DNA of 64,000 nucleotides, taken from the NCBI GenBank assembly GCA_951812725.1, contig OX638330.1:4443405-4507404 (forward strand). Reading direction: 5' to 3'. Under the pieces are notes generated by a model that did no database searches, was not told the origin of the DNA, and saw only the letters and a program-made list of their open reading frames with translations. Below, piece after piece: positions 1 to 9,220 of this stretch. Numbering within the stretch: position 1 is the stretch's first letter; the number at the start of each line of letters is the position of its first letter. Position numbers and translations under genes: made by a program. The DNA comes from an uncultured Caldilineaceae bacterium (GTDB lineage Bacteria > Chloroflexota > Anaerolineae > Caldilineales > Caldilineaceae).

Positions 1-1
1 C

Positions 2-2356
2 GCTCAATCCGTTGCGAGCAAGGACCAGCTGTGCAACATGACCGTTCTCGTCGGTGAAGACGCCGTGCCAGGTAGCGATCGGCTCCTGGCTCAGCCAGTT
101 GTCGTTGTGAGTCCAGTTGGCGCCGTCGGTTGCGTTATAGAGCGCGACCAACGCTGCCCTCTCCGCGGCAGGCACCGGCGGCACTGCTGTCGCAGTCGGA
201 GTCATGGTGGGCGTTGGTGTTGCCCCTGGCGTCGGCGTCAACGTAGGCGTGGCGGTCGGCGTCGCAGTCGGAGTCATGGTGGGCGTTGGTGTTGCCCCTG
301 GCGTCGGCGTCAACGTAGGCGTGGCGGTCGGCGTCGCGGTCGGGGCGTGTGAACAGGAGGGCAGAGCAAGGCTCTGCAGGTGAGCCAGCACAGCAGCATT
401 CGAATGAAACAATGTGGCGCCATCAGGTTGGCACAATTGATTGCCATTGAGGGACAGGCTCGTCAGCTTAGTGAGGCCGCTCAGGTCTGGGATCGGGCCG
501 GTCAACTGGTTGAATCCGATGTACAGCAACGTCAGTTCGGTGAGAGCGCTCAGGTCCGGAATCGAACCGGTCAGCCGGTTGCCTCGCAGGTCCAGGCGGG
601 TCAAGTTGGAAAGGGCGCTCAGATCAGGAATCGAACCGGTCAACTGGTTATCGGAGAAGAACAGAACTGTCAAGCTGGTGAGACCGCTCAGGTCTGGGAT
701 CGGGCTGGTCAACTTGTTGGCACCGAGGTCCAGGTCCGTTAGGTTGGCAAGAGCGCTCAGATCGGGAATCGGGCCGGTCAACGCGTTGTTGTAAAGGTTC
801 AGATCCGTCAGGTTGACGAGGGCGCCCAGGTGCGGAATCGGGCCGGTCAACTGGTTATCTCGCAGATACAGCCGCCTCAGGTCGGTGAGACCACTAAGCG
901 CCGGAATCGAACCGGTCAACTGGTTGGCGCCGAGGTCCAGCCACCACAGATTGGTGAGTGAGCTCAGGTCGGGAATCGACCCGGTCAACGCGTTAAGAGA
1001 GAGATTCAGACTCGTCAGTTGCGTGAGAGCGCTCAGGTCGGGGAGAGGCCCGCTCAACCCGTTATCGAAGAGGCGCAGTCCGGTCACGTGTCCGCTACTG
1101 TCGGTGGTGACGCCTTGCCAGGAGGAAAGCGGCTGGGAGGACAGCCAGTTGTCGTTGTTCGTCCAGTTGGCGCCGCCGGTGGCGTTGTAGAGGGCGACCA
1201 ACGCGGCTCTCTGCTCGGCTGCGGTTGCCGCGGACGTTGTGACGGTCGGTGTGGGGGTGACGGCCGGCGTCGCGGTGGCAGTAGGCGTCGCAGTCGCAGT
1301 GGCCGTCGCGGTGGACGTCGGCGTTGGCGTAGACGCGCCGGACGCGGGTGCGGTCACTATCGGGTTGTTCGACCACGGGCCCAGCGGCAGGTTGTTGGCG
1401 TCTATGGCGCGCACCGCGTACCAGTAGGTCGTGCCGGCCGTCAGGGGGCTGTGCGTGTAGGTCGTGCCTGTCAGGCTGCCGTCGTCCAACTGCTGCCAGC
1501 CCAGGGCGTCGGTCCACGTCCACAGCGCGTAGCGCACCGCGCCGGGGACCGCATTCCAACTGAGGTCGACTGCGTTCGCCCCCGACAACGTCGCGGTCAA
1601 CACCGGCGCCGACAGCGCGGATGCGGTCGTCGTCGCCGTCGGCGTGGGCGTCGGCCCGGACGTCGGCGTAGCGGTTATCGTGGGTGTGGACGTATTTGTG
1701 GGCGTGGCGGTGGGGTTCTGCGTCGCGGACGCGATCGCGCTGGCGTGCTCCGACCAGTCGCTGGCTGCGCCGGCGGCCGGCAGCGCGCGCACCGCGTACC
1801 AGTAGGTCGTGCCCGCCGTCAGGGCGCGGTGCGTGTAGTTCGTGCCGGTCAGGCTGCCGTCGTCCAGCTGCCACCAGCCTAGGGCCTCGGTCCACGCCCA
1901 CAGCTCGTAGCGCACCGCGCCCGACACCGCATTCCAGGTCAGCGCGACCTGGCCGGCGCCGGCCGTCGCGGTCAGCGTCGGCGCAGAAAGCGCGGATGCG
2001 GATGCGGTCGCGGTCGGCGTTGAGGTAGATGCAGAGGTCGGCGTTGGCGTCGACGTCGACGCGTCCGGGGCCGTCGTGGCTGTGGGCGTATTCGTGGGCG
2101 TATTCGTGGCGGTGGCAGTGGCGGTGGCGTTCTGCGTCGCCGACGCGGTCGCGCTGGCGTGCTCCGACCAGTCGCTGGCCGCGCCGGCGGCCGGCAGCGC
2201 GCGCACCGCGTACCAGTAGGTCGTGCCCGCCGTCAGGGCGCGGTGCGTGTAGCTCGTGCCGGTCAGGCTGCCGTCGTCCAGCTGCCACCAGCCCTGGGCC
2301 TCGGTCCACGCCCACAGCTCGTAGCGCACCGCGGCGGTTACCGCATTCCAGCTCAA
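2..2356 (-). CDS. Fn3/LRR extracellular repeat protein, C-terminus beyond the window
   Basis: The minus-strand frame stays open from 2356 to the window edge, so the gene is partial at its 3' end. Three fibronectin type III domains (about 2400-2150, 2000-1740 and 1620-1360) each carry a YELW...GWxQLDDG...TYTH...YWYAVRA pattern and are joined by Thr/Pro-rich linkers. A block of about 23-residue leucine-rich repeats (1230-400) follows, then a duplicated Thr/Pro linker (340-185), then the cap of a second LRR block starting AALVALYNAT. The first usable start is TTG at 2356, inside Fn3-1. The same frame continues upstream into a perfect signal-peptide-like stretch (RAVLVLVALIAALAPLS, about 2470-2420) but has no ATG, GTG or TTG before a stop. 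The protein is probably exported and adhesive or ligand-binding; no enzyme domain is visible in the part seen. It is a tandem paralogue of the next gene. Confidence 0.8.
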   Translation of the reverse strand, partial: MSWNAVTAAVRYELWAWTEAQGWWQLDDGSLTGTSYTHRALTAGTTYWYAVRALPAAGAASDWSEHASATASATQNATATATATNTPTNTPTATTAPDASTSTPTPTSASTSTPTATASASALSAPTLTATAGAGQVALTWNAVSGAVRYELWAWTEALGWWQLDDGSLTGTNYTHRALTAGTTYWYAVRALPAAGAASDWSEHASAIASATQNPTATPTNTSTPTITATPTSGPTPTPTATTTASALSAPVLTATLSGANAVDLSWNAVPGAVRYALWTWTDALGWQQLDDGSLTGTTYTHSPLTAGTTYWYAVRAIDANNLPLGPWSNNPIVTAPASGASTPTPTSTATATATATPTATATPAVTPTPTVTTSAATAAEQRAALVALYNATGGANWTNNDNWLSSQPLSSWQGVTTDSSGHVTGLRLFDNGLSGPLPDLSALTQLTSLNLSLNALTGSIPDLSSLTNLWWLDLGANQLTGSIPALSGLTDLRRLYLRDNQLTGPIPHLGALVNLTDLNLYNNALTGPIPDLSALANLTDLDLGANKLTSPIPDLSGLTSLTVLFFSDNQLTGSIPDLSALSNLTRLDLRGNRLTGSIPDLSALTELTLLYIGFNQLTGPIPDLSGLTKLTSLSLNGNQLCQPDGATLFHSNAAVLAHLQSLALPSCSHAPTATPTATPTLTPTPGATPTPTMTPTATPTATPTLTPTPGATPTPTMTPTATAVPPVPAAERAALVALYNATDGANWTHNDNWLSQEPIATWHGVFTDENGHVAQLVLARNGLS

Positions 2357-2690
2357 CTCGATTGCGTGCGCGTCCGCAGCCGTCGCGGTCAGCGTCGGCG
2401 CGTCCAGGACGACCCCGGTCTGCGCGTGCGTTGCGTTGTGCGGGCGGGGAGAGAGAGGGGCCAGCGCCGCTATCAGGGCGACCAGGACGAGGACTGCCCG
2501 AACGGCGCGACTGCATCTTTGGAAGCGACTGGGAACGAAGATTGCGGATCTCCTCCACCTTGAGGACGGTCGGCGCCCGAATTTCCGGTCTGGCGGACTG
2601 AGGGTCGGAGCCCTTCAGTGGCGCGGCCGGGAGATCCGCCACGCGGACCATGCCGGTGCGGCCCCGCCGCGACCGGCTTTTTCATCTTTT
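2340..2690 (-). repeat. Duplicated 5' region of tandem Fn3/LRR genes (copy 1)
   Basis: This stretch, covering the signal-peptide region and start of Fn3-1, is almost identical to 6881-7232, 4541 bp away. The copies differ mainly just upstream of 2640, and diverge again beyond about 2690. It indicates recent tandem duplication or gene conversion of the two LRR genes. Confidence 0.8.
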
Positions 2691-3372
2691 CAGTGTGCCA
2701 CAGATTGCAAAACGGGGGGAAACCCGTCGCGCGAATCCAAGGTTCGCTCCGCGTCCTGCCTGATCCGGCAACGGCGGGGACGCAGGCATTTTGCGGACGA
2801 TACGGACATAAGCGCATATGAATATATGTGCATATAAACATATGGACTTTGGGCTGGGCGGACATCCGCCGCCCTCCGGCCGCCTCATTTTTTACACGGA
2901 GGCTGCGCAGAAAAACGCTGATCGTCAGTTGAACGGCGGGCAGCGCGACTGCGCCGTTTGCGCCGCCGGCAAACCGGCGCAACGCGGACTGACCGATCGT
3001 CCAGGTACAGGAACCGGGGGAGAAACAGCGTCTGGCAGGGAAAAGAAGGTGCGAAGGCGAAACCCGCAGACGGGAAGGTTTGAGGCGGTCCGGGCGGATG
3101 AAATGCCGCCGGAAAATCGATTGCAGCAGTGCGCCTTCGCGGGAGCCGGGGGGGTGACGGCCGGGGAGCTCCCCCGGCTCCCGCATTTCTTTACGAACTG
3201 AAATGGGATCAACAGTGATTTCAATCGAAGAGGTCGAAGAGAGCGCACGCCGCGGACAGCGTATGAAAACACGCCTCAGATTTCGGGAATCCCGGCTGCA
3301 GGTCAGCCGCAACCGTAAACCGGGCAAGGGAAACGCGGTCTGGCCCGGTTGCAGTCCCCTGTTTGTCGAAGC
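2691..3372. other. Intergenic region between the two tandem LRR genes
   Basis: No convincing gene is seen. It holds an A+T-rich imperfect palindrome at about 2814-2843 bounded by CATATG on both sides, and a 12-bp GC-rich hairpin at 3141-3182. A stretch at 3286-3325 superficially resembles the core of a cobalamin riboswitch; see findings. Confidence 0.5.
3141..3192 (+). terminator. Strong GC hairpin followed by a T-rich tail
   Basis: GGGAGCCGGGGG (3141-3152) pairs perfectly with CCCCCGGCTCCC (3171-3182) and is followed by GCATTTCTTT. In the plus direction this looks like a rho-independent terminator, but no plus-strand gene precedes it. For the minus-strand gene ending at 3373 it would be a 3' hairpin without a T-run. 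Confidence 0.4.
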
Positions 3373-6300
3373 TCACGGCTTGCAGGACGCGGGCACGGCG
3401 GCGGCGCCGATCTCCTCCTCAATCAACTTGACAACGCCCGGGTCGTAATCCGCCGGCTTCGGATAGTTCGCAGCCAGCAAGGGCGGCAGGGATTCCCAAA
3501 GCCAGTATTTGACCGCCTCGGCCCAGTATTCCCTGAAATTGGTTGACGCATACATACCCCGCCACAGACCTCCGTTCACCGCAGCCTGGTACGCGGCGTG
3601 GAGCCGCGCGTTGAACGCCCGACCGCCGGCCTGCGCCTCAAGCGCGAAGTGAATCACGTGCGCGTATTCGTGGATAAAAGTCGCACAGTGCGGGTCCGCC
3701 GTCGGCATGTAGGCCAGCCAGGGTTCGGCAATTCCTACGAAATCGTCGCGTACGTAGATGCGGGTATTGTTGGCGGCCATGGTTGCAAGCAGATCGGAGC
3801 GGTTGGCGAGCATGCCGGTAATGATTTGCCGGGCGCGCACCATATCCTCGTCAGTGTACACAGAGGGGGCGAAGACGTCGATCCCTTCAACCGCCATGTA
3901 CTTCTGATAGTACATGTCCAGCCCGAAGGACTGAGGGGGCGGCGGAAACTGCGTCGGGACGACGGCCGCGTAGAGCTGCTCCGACCACGCGCCGCGCACG
4001 CCGTTGGCGTCGCGGGCGCGGACCTGGTAATAGTAGTTGCGGCCGTCGGTCAGCACAGTGTGCGTGTATGTCGTGTTGCGCAGGGCGCCGCCGATGGGGG
4101 CCCACGTGCGGTCGAAGCTGTCCCACACCCGCAGATCGTAACTTGCGGCTCTCGTTGCCGCATCCCAAGTGAGCGTGACCTGACCGCTGCCGACGGTCGC
4201 GGTCAGATTCTGCGGCGCGGCGAGCGCGGCCGCAAGCTCGGCGGCGGTGCAGGTCGCCAGATTGAGGCTGTTGAGGTGGTTGGCTACAGCAGTATTGGAT
4301 CCGGACAAGTCGGAGCCTGCGGGCAGGCACAGCCGATTGCCTGTGAGGTTCAGGAAGGCCAGGTTTGCGAGGGCGCTCAAATCGGGGAACGGCCCGGTCA
4401 ATTGGTTGTTGTTGAGGGACAGCGTTTGCAGTTTGGTCAGAGAGTTCAGGTCGAGAATCGACCCGGTCAGTTGGTTATGGCTCAGGTCCAGGCTCGTCAG
4501 GTTGGTGAGCGTGCTCAGATCGGGGATCTGTCCGGTCAGCAGGTTGTGATTGAGCGACAGGGTCGTCAGGCGCGTGAGAGCGCCCAGTTCGGGGATCTGT
4601 CCGGCCAACCGGTTGTGATTGAGGCTCACGCTTTCCAAGTTGGCGAGCGCGTTCAGATCGGGGATCTGTCCCGTCAGCTGGTTGTGACTGAGTGACAGGT
4701 TCGTCAGCCTGACGAGGTTGCTCAGATTGGGGATCTGCCCGCTCAGTTGGTTGCCGTTGAGCCCCAGGTATTCCAGGCTGGCGAGGTTGCTCAGATCGGG
4801 GATCTGCCCGTTCAGCTGGTTGTCGTTGAGCCACAGGCTCGTCAGGTTGGCGAGGTTGCTCAGATCGGGGATCTGTCCGGTCAGTTCGTTGCCGCTGAGC
4901 CCCAGGTATTCCAGTCTGGCGAGGTTGCTCAGGTCGGGGATCTGCCCGGCCAGCCGGTTGTCGTTGAGTTCCAGGCTCGTCAGGCTGGCGTGGTTGCTCA
5001 GATCGGGGATCTGTCCGGTCAGCCGGTTGCCGCTGAGCCCCAGGTATTCCAGTCTGGCGAGGTTGCTCAGATCGGGGATCTGCCCGGTCAGCTCGTTGCC
5101 GTCGAGGTATAGATGCGTCAGGTTGGTGAGGGCGCCCAGGTCCGGGAGCGGCCCGCTCAAATCGTTAATGTAGAGTTGCAGCCGCGCCAGGTTGGCGAGG
5201 GCGCTCAGGTCCGGGAGCGGGCCGGTCAGGTCGTTGTAACCGAGACGCAGCGTTTTCAGGCTGGTGAGGGCGCTCAGGTCCGGGAGCGGCCCGCTTAACC
5301 CGTTGTGCTCGAGATCCAAACCTGCAACGTTTCCAGAATCGTCTGTTAGGACGCCGTACCAGGTAGCGATCGGCTCGTCGCTTAGCCAGTTGGCGCTGCG
5401 CGTCCAGTTGGCGCCGCCGGTTGCGTTGTAGAGGGCCACCAGCGCGGCCCTTTCAGCGCCAGGGGCGGGCGGGGGCGTTGTGGCGGTCGGCGTTGCAGTT
5501 GCCAGCGTCGATGTCGTCGCGGTCGCGGTGGCGGTCGGCGTTGCAGTTGCCGGCGTCGATGTCGTCGCGGTCGCGGTCACCGCGATGGCAGTGGGTACGG
5601 TTGCGAACGGGTAGTCGGACCACGGGCTGGATGTGCCATTGGCGTCGACGGCGCGGATTGCGTAGTGATAGGTCGTGCCGGGCGCAAGTCCTCTGTGCGT
5701 GTACGACGCGCCTGTCAGGTTCCCGTCGTCAAGTTGTTGCCAGCCCACTGCCGCATTCCACCATGTCCAGAGTAGGTATCGAACGGCGCCAGGAACGGGC
5801 GGCCAGCTGAGCTCAATCGCGTTCGTCTGGGTCGCCTCCGCTCGCAACGCGGGCGCGCGCGCGGCGGAGCCGTCCGGGGTCGGGGTTATCGTCGCGGTGG
5901 GCGTCGAAGTTGGTGTTGGGGTCGAATTGAGGCTCCCGGTCGGGCTATCCTGAACCAGGTTCGACCAGGGGCTCACTTTGCCGTCGGCGGTTATGGCGCG
6001 GGCAATATAGTAGTAGGTCGTCCCGAAATCAAGACCAAGAAAGCCGTGCGATGCAGTCGTCTGAGGCAAGCCGGAAGGGCGCTCCCAAGTGCCGTTTTCG
6101 CCTTTGCGCCTCAGGATGTCGTACTTTTCGGCGCCTGCCACTGCTTCCCAATCCACGATTATCCAGTTGGTACCCGAAGTTGTCGTCAGCACGGGCGCGG
6201 CCGGTCCGCCTGGGTCTCCTCCACTCCCGGGAATGGGCTGCCCTGTTGCCGTCGGCGTCTGTGTTGGTCCAGCCGTTGGCGTTGCGGTCGCGGTCGCGTG

Positions 6301-6897
6301 CTCCGACCAGTCGCTGGCTGCGCCGTTGGCGGCCACGGCGCGCACCGCGTACCAGTAGGTTCTGCCGGGCACGGGGTCGTCGTGCGTGTAGCTCGTGCCG
6401 GTCAGGCCGCCGTCGTCCAGTTGATGCCAGCCCAGGGCGTCGGTCCACGCCCACAGCTCGTAGCGCACCGCGCCGGATATCGCATTCCAGGTCAGCGTAA
6501 TCTGGCCGGCGCCGGCCTGCGCGGTCAGCGTCGGCGCAGAGAGCGCGGATGCGGATGCGGATGCGGTCGCGGTCGGCGTTGAGGTAGATGCAGAGGTCGG
6601 CGTTGGCGTCGACGTGGACGCGTCCGGGGCCGAAGTGGGCGTATTCGTGGGCGTATTTGTGGCGGTGGCGTTCTGCGTCGCCGACGCGATCGCGCTGGCG
6701 TGCTCCGACCAGTCGCTGGCCGTGCCGTCGGCCGCCAGCGCGCGCACCGCGTACCAGTAGGTCGTGCCCGCCGTCAGGGCGCGGTGCGTGTAGCTCGTGC
6801 CGGTCAGGCTGCCGTCGTCCAGCTGATGCCAGCCCAGGGCGTCGGTCCACGCCCACAGCTCGTAGCGCACCGCGGCGGTTACCGCCGTCCAGCTCAA
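3373..6897 (-). CDS. Fn3/LRR extracellular protein with C-terminal HExxH metallopeptidase-like domain
   Basis: The 1174-residue reading frame begins at a TTG inside the first Fn3 domain. Several Fn3 domains separated by Thr/Pro linkers come first (residues about 1-440), then an LRR block opening with an AALVALYNATGGANW cap (about 470-840, repeats of the LTGQIPDLSNLxxL type), then another Fn3 domain. The last 190 residues contain HEYAH (about 1076) and a downstream EYWAE motif (about 1123). This is the spacing of zinc metallopeptidases such as the anthrax lethal-factor-like group: two His ligands, a catalytic Glu and a distal Glu ligand. The product would be an exported protease or a wall-anchored binding protein. 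As in the upstream paralogue, a signal-peptide-like sequence lies in frame upstream (about 7010-6960) without a canonical start codon; a stop (7156-7158) precedes it. Confidence 0.8.
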   Translation of the reverse strand: MSWTAVTAAVRYELWAWTDALGWHQLDDGSLTGTSYTHRALTAGTTYWYAVRALAADGTASDWSEHASAIASATQNATATNTPTNTPTSAPDASTSTPTPTSASTSTPTATASASASALSAPTLTAQAGAGQITLTWNAISGAVRYELWAWTDALGWHQLDDGGLTGTSYTHDDPVPGRTYWYAVRAVAANGAASDWSEHATATATPTAGPTQTPTATGQPIPGSGGDPGGPAAPVLTTTSGTNWIIVDWEAVAGAEKYDILRRKGENGTWERPSGLPQTTASHGFLGLDFGTTYYYIARAITADGKVSPWSNLVQDSPTGSLNSTPTPTSTPTATITPTPDGSAARAPALRAEATQTNAIELSWPPVPGAVRYLLWTWWNAAVGWQQLDDGNLTGASYTHRGLAPGTTYHYAIRAVDANGTSSPWSDYPFATVPTAIAVTATATTSTPATATPTATATATTSTLATATPTATTPPPAPGAERAALVALYNATGGANWTRSANWLSDEPIATWYGVLTDDSGNVAGLDLEHNGLSGPLPDLSALTSLKTLRLGYNDLTGPLPDLSALANLARLQLYINDLSGPLPDLGALTNLTHLYLDGNELTGQIPDLSNLARLEYLGLSGNRLTGQIPDLSNHASLTSLELNDNRLAGQIPDLSNLARLEYLGLSGNELTGQIPDLSNLANLTSLWLNDNQLNGQIPDLSNLASLEYLGLNGNQLSGQIPNLSNLVRLTNLSLSHNQLTGQIPDLNALANLESVSLNHNRLAGQIPELGALTRLTTLSLNHNLLTGQIPDLSTLTNLTSLDLSHNQLTGSILDLNSLTKLQTLSLNNNQLTGPFPDLSALANLAFLNLTGNRLCLPAGSDLSGSNTAVANHLNSLNLATCTAAELAAALAAPQNLTATVGSGQVTLTWDAATRAASYDLRVWDSFDRTWAPIGGALRNTTYTHTVLTDGRNYYYQVRARDANGVRGAWSEQLYAAVVPTQFPPPPQSFGLDMYYQKYMAVEGIDVFAPSVYTDEDMVRARQIITGMLANRSDLLATMAANNTRIYVRDDFVGIAEPWLAYMPTADPHCATFIHEYAHVIHFALEAQAGGRAFNARLHAAYQAAVNGGLWRGMYASTNFREYWAEAVKYWLWESLPPLLAANYPKPADYDPGVVKLIEEEIGAAAVPASCKP

Positions 6898-7232
6898 CTC
6901 GATTGCGTGCGCGTCCGCAGCCGTCGCGGTCAGCGTCGGCGCGTCCAGGACGACCCCGGTCTGCGCGTGCGTTGCGTTGTGCGGGCGGGGAGAGAGAGGG
7001 GCCAGCGCCGCTATCAGGGCGACCAGGACGAGGACTGCCCGAACGGCGCGACTGCATCTTTGGAAGCGACTGGGAACGAAGATTGCGGATCTCCTCCACC
7101 TTGAGGACGGTCGGCGCCCGAATTTCCGGTCTGGCGGACTGAGGGTCGGAGCCCTTCAGTGGCGCGGCCGGGAGATCCCCTGTGTGGACCATGCCGGTGC
7201 GGCCCCGCCGCGACCGGCTTTTTCATTTTTTC
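6881..7232 (-). repeat. Duplicated 5' region of tandem Fn3/LRR genes (copy 2)
   Basis: Counterpart of 2340-2690. The signal-peptide-encoding bases and the 5' leader are conserved almost base for base, including the absence of an in-frame ATG/GTG/TTG. Confidence 0.8.
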
Positions 7233-7367
7233 AGTGTGCCACAGATTTCAAGACTCGTAAAAGGACGTCGCGCGAATCCGCGGAAAGTGTAGTACACTGG
7301 CCATAGAAGCATTCCCGGCACAATCGCATCAGTCCGTCAGAATCATCCCCGGCCGGGAAGGTTCCCA

Positions 7368-7532
7368 TTATCGTACAACAACACAACGCACAGCTTGCAG
7401 TTCCGCGCGCTGCTCGACGCCGTTACCGGCGGCGAGGAGGGCTTTTTGCGCGCCCGCGTTTGCGACCTGGACGCGAAGCCGGACCTGGACGAGACGTGTA
7501 TGCGCATCGCCTCAGACTGTTGCTGTAGATGA
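7368..7532 (+). pseudogene. Short coding-like remnant, unknown
   Basis: A frame ending at TGA 7530-7532 reads FRALLDAVTGGEEGFLRARV, which has protein-like composition, but it has no good start or ribosome site. It lies just upstream of the phage-like remnant and may be part of the same decayed locus. The call rests on composition only. Confidence 0.2.
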
Positions 7533-7710
7533 CGGGCGCACGGCGACCCTGGACCGAGACTTTTCTCCGTTCTTGTATTCGGTCCAGGTGCGAGTCCTTC
7601 CGGATCGATGGGACAGGGACAGCCCGGGGGCCGGCCCTTAATGCAGGATCGCACGGCGCCCGTTTCTTTGCAGCCGACTAAGAAAGGATTGGAGGATCAG
7701 TATCTCGCAG

Positions 7711-8165
7711 ATGCCTTTGAGCAATGCGCGCCTTGAGGAGACGATCAACGCCGCGGCCGGCGCGCCGGGGGCGGTCGCCATGGGCAACGCGGCTGCTTTG
7801 CGTCGGCGAATTAACCGGAAAGCTTATCGAACGGGCCTTGCTGTAATTTTCGCGCAGGTTTTTGAACGGCTGGCGGTCATCATTGGCGTCAAATGGAGAA
7901 GATTCCCCCGCTGGGACCTGAGCGCCGACTATGAGAAGGATGCGTGCGTGGTGGGCAGTGACGGGACGGTCTGCAGAGCGTTGAGGGCGACCGCCCCAGG
8001 CGCGCCGGCGACAACGTATAGGATCCGATAACCGAGGCCGGCCCTTACACGGTATGGATTGAAGAGGCAAAGGAGGAGGCGCGGCCGATGTACAGGTACA
8101 ACGATGCGGCCCTCCGCCATGCGGCAGACGGTCCCGGGCAAGCGAGGACGATCGGCGAGGCATGA
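7711..8165 (+). pseudogene. Frameshifted phage-structural-like protein remnant
   Basis: The first frame (7711-8031) contains WDLSADYEKDACVVGSDGTV followed by CRALRATAPGAP. It resembles the repeat seen in many phage tail or host-specificity proteins (W..s..Y..gd.V.gsDG.vYra....pG). Near 8020 the homologous reading moves to another frame, which continues DPITEAGPYTVWIEEA and ends at TGA 8163-8165. Two frames completing one motif suggest a decayed gene or a sequencing indel. The family assignment rests on motif resemblance only. Confidence 0.4.
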
Positions 8166-8248
8166 CATTGGCATTGGACGCGGGCGACGCCGGCCCGGGT
8201 ATTTGATCGTGGACGATCCGAACCCGTGTGGGTAAAGGAGGCCGTCGA

Positions 8249-8706
8249 GTGACCAAGTTATGGCAAATGGCAGCCCTGGTTTTGTGCGGGCTTGCCCTGA
8301 CGGGGTGCAGTTTTCTGAACTGCACGCTGGATGTGGAAAAGAAAAGCGCCGGCTTTTACGTTTATGAGGGCGACTGCCTGGTGCAGAAATAATCGACGGC
8401 GGCCGCATCAACTACCGCAGCAAGAGGAACACCGGCTTTGAGGCGCAGTTGGAAAACGGTGCGGCCGGGCCGTTCCATTACGTCGTCTACGCGTACGGAC
8501 AGGTCAGCACGCCGGCGCCGCCGGCCTATGTGACGATGATCAAGTTCCGGAACGGCATGCCGACCCGGACGGGCAGCCGGCTGTTCAGCCAGCGCCTCTA
8601 CAACAACACTACCGGCTTCCCGGTCGAGGTTGACCACATCAAGGTCCCTTGCGCGGGCACCGACTTCAGCGTCTTTGAAGGCGGTAGTTGCGTAGTCAGT
8701 TTCTAG
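8249..8706 (+). pseudogene. Small lipoprotein gene with an internal frameshift
   Basis: AAGGAGG (8236-8242) precedes a GTG start at 8249. The 47-residue first frame has a lipoprotein signal (LVLCGLALTGC, Cys-20) and stops at TAA 8390-8392. The codons immediately after, in another frame, continue without a gap (IDGGRINYRSKRNTGFEAQ) to a stop at 8704-8706, giving about 105 further residues rich in aromatic and Gly residues. A one-base indel in the AAA run at 8387-8389 would restore a lipoprotein of about 150 residues. It could be a real pseudogene or an assembly error. Function is unknown. Confidence 0.55.
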
Positions 8707-8713
8707 TTTTTTG

Positions 8714-8990
8714 GTAACTGCTAAGCCATATACAGTGGCTGTCTTGATCGGTCCTTTAGCCCTGCCGCCATTCAGGCTATCTGATTGTGTATTCGGTAGA
8801 CTGCAGCCATTTTGCCGGAGCCGCACGGCTGGAATGCGCAGACACGGTCGGTGAGGGATGGTTTTGTAGGGGGGCGTTGCGGGGGCGCAGCCCCTGCACA
8901 AGGGAGGGCCGAAGGCCCGACCGCCCAAAACTGCAGTGATCAGTGGTCAGTGGTCAGTGGTCAGTGGTTAGTGGATGGTTGCCGGAGAAT
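8714..8990 (+). mobile_element. TIR element copy, right end missing
   Basis: It starts with GTAACTGCTAAGCCATATAC, matching the left terminal inverted repeat of the element at 48277. It carries the GCCGCCATTCAGGCTATCT segment, the GC-rich palindromic module (8870-8930) and a GTCAGTGG tract (8938-8975). No right inverted repeat is found. Confidence 0.6.
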
Positions 8991-9220
8991 GGAACGGGAG
9001 CAGACGGTGGCTTGGTTGCAACGAGAAGTATTCGAGGGGCACCCCCATTTGGGAATGCACGCCTTGGTTGCTGATGACATTTGGCAGTGCGCATGGACTG
9101 CGGTCAGGGTCGGGATTTTGCGCATTGCGGCCAATGCAGGAAAATTAGGCGCATCTTTCTCCCGTTACCGGGGCCGACGGCACTGACAGGCCGCCGGCCC
9201 ACCAATATCTGAGGCGACCA
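8991..9220. other. Intergenic, no gene seen
   Basis: Follows the truncated repeat element. No convincing coding frame or structured element was recognised before the start of the reductase gene at 9221. Confidence 0.4.

Noticed and set aside
1095..2651. 518-codon minus-strand frame starting MVRVADLPAAPLKGS
   Set aside because: It is Arg/Asp-rich and out of frame with the Fn3 domains. The Fn3/LRR frame is the one shared with the paralogue at 3373.
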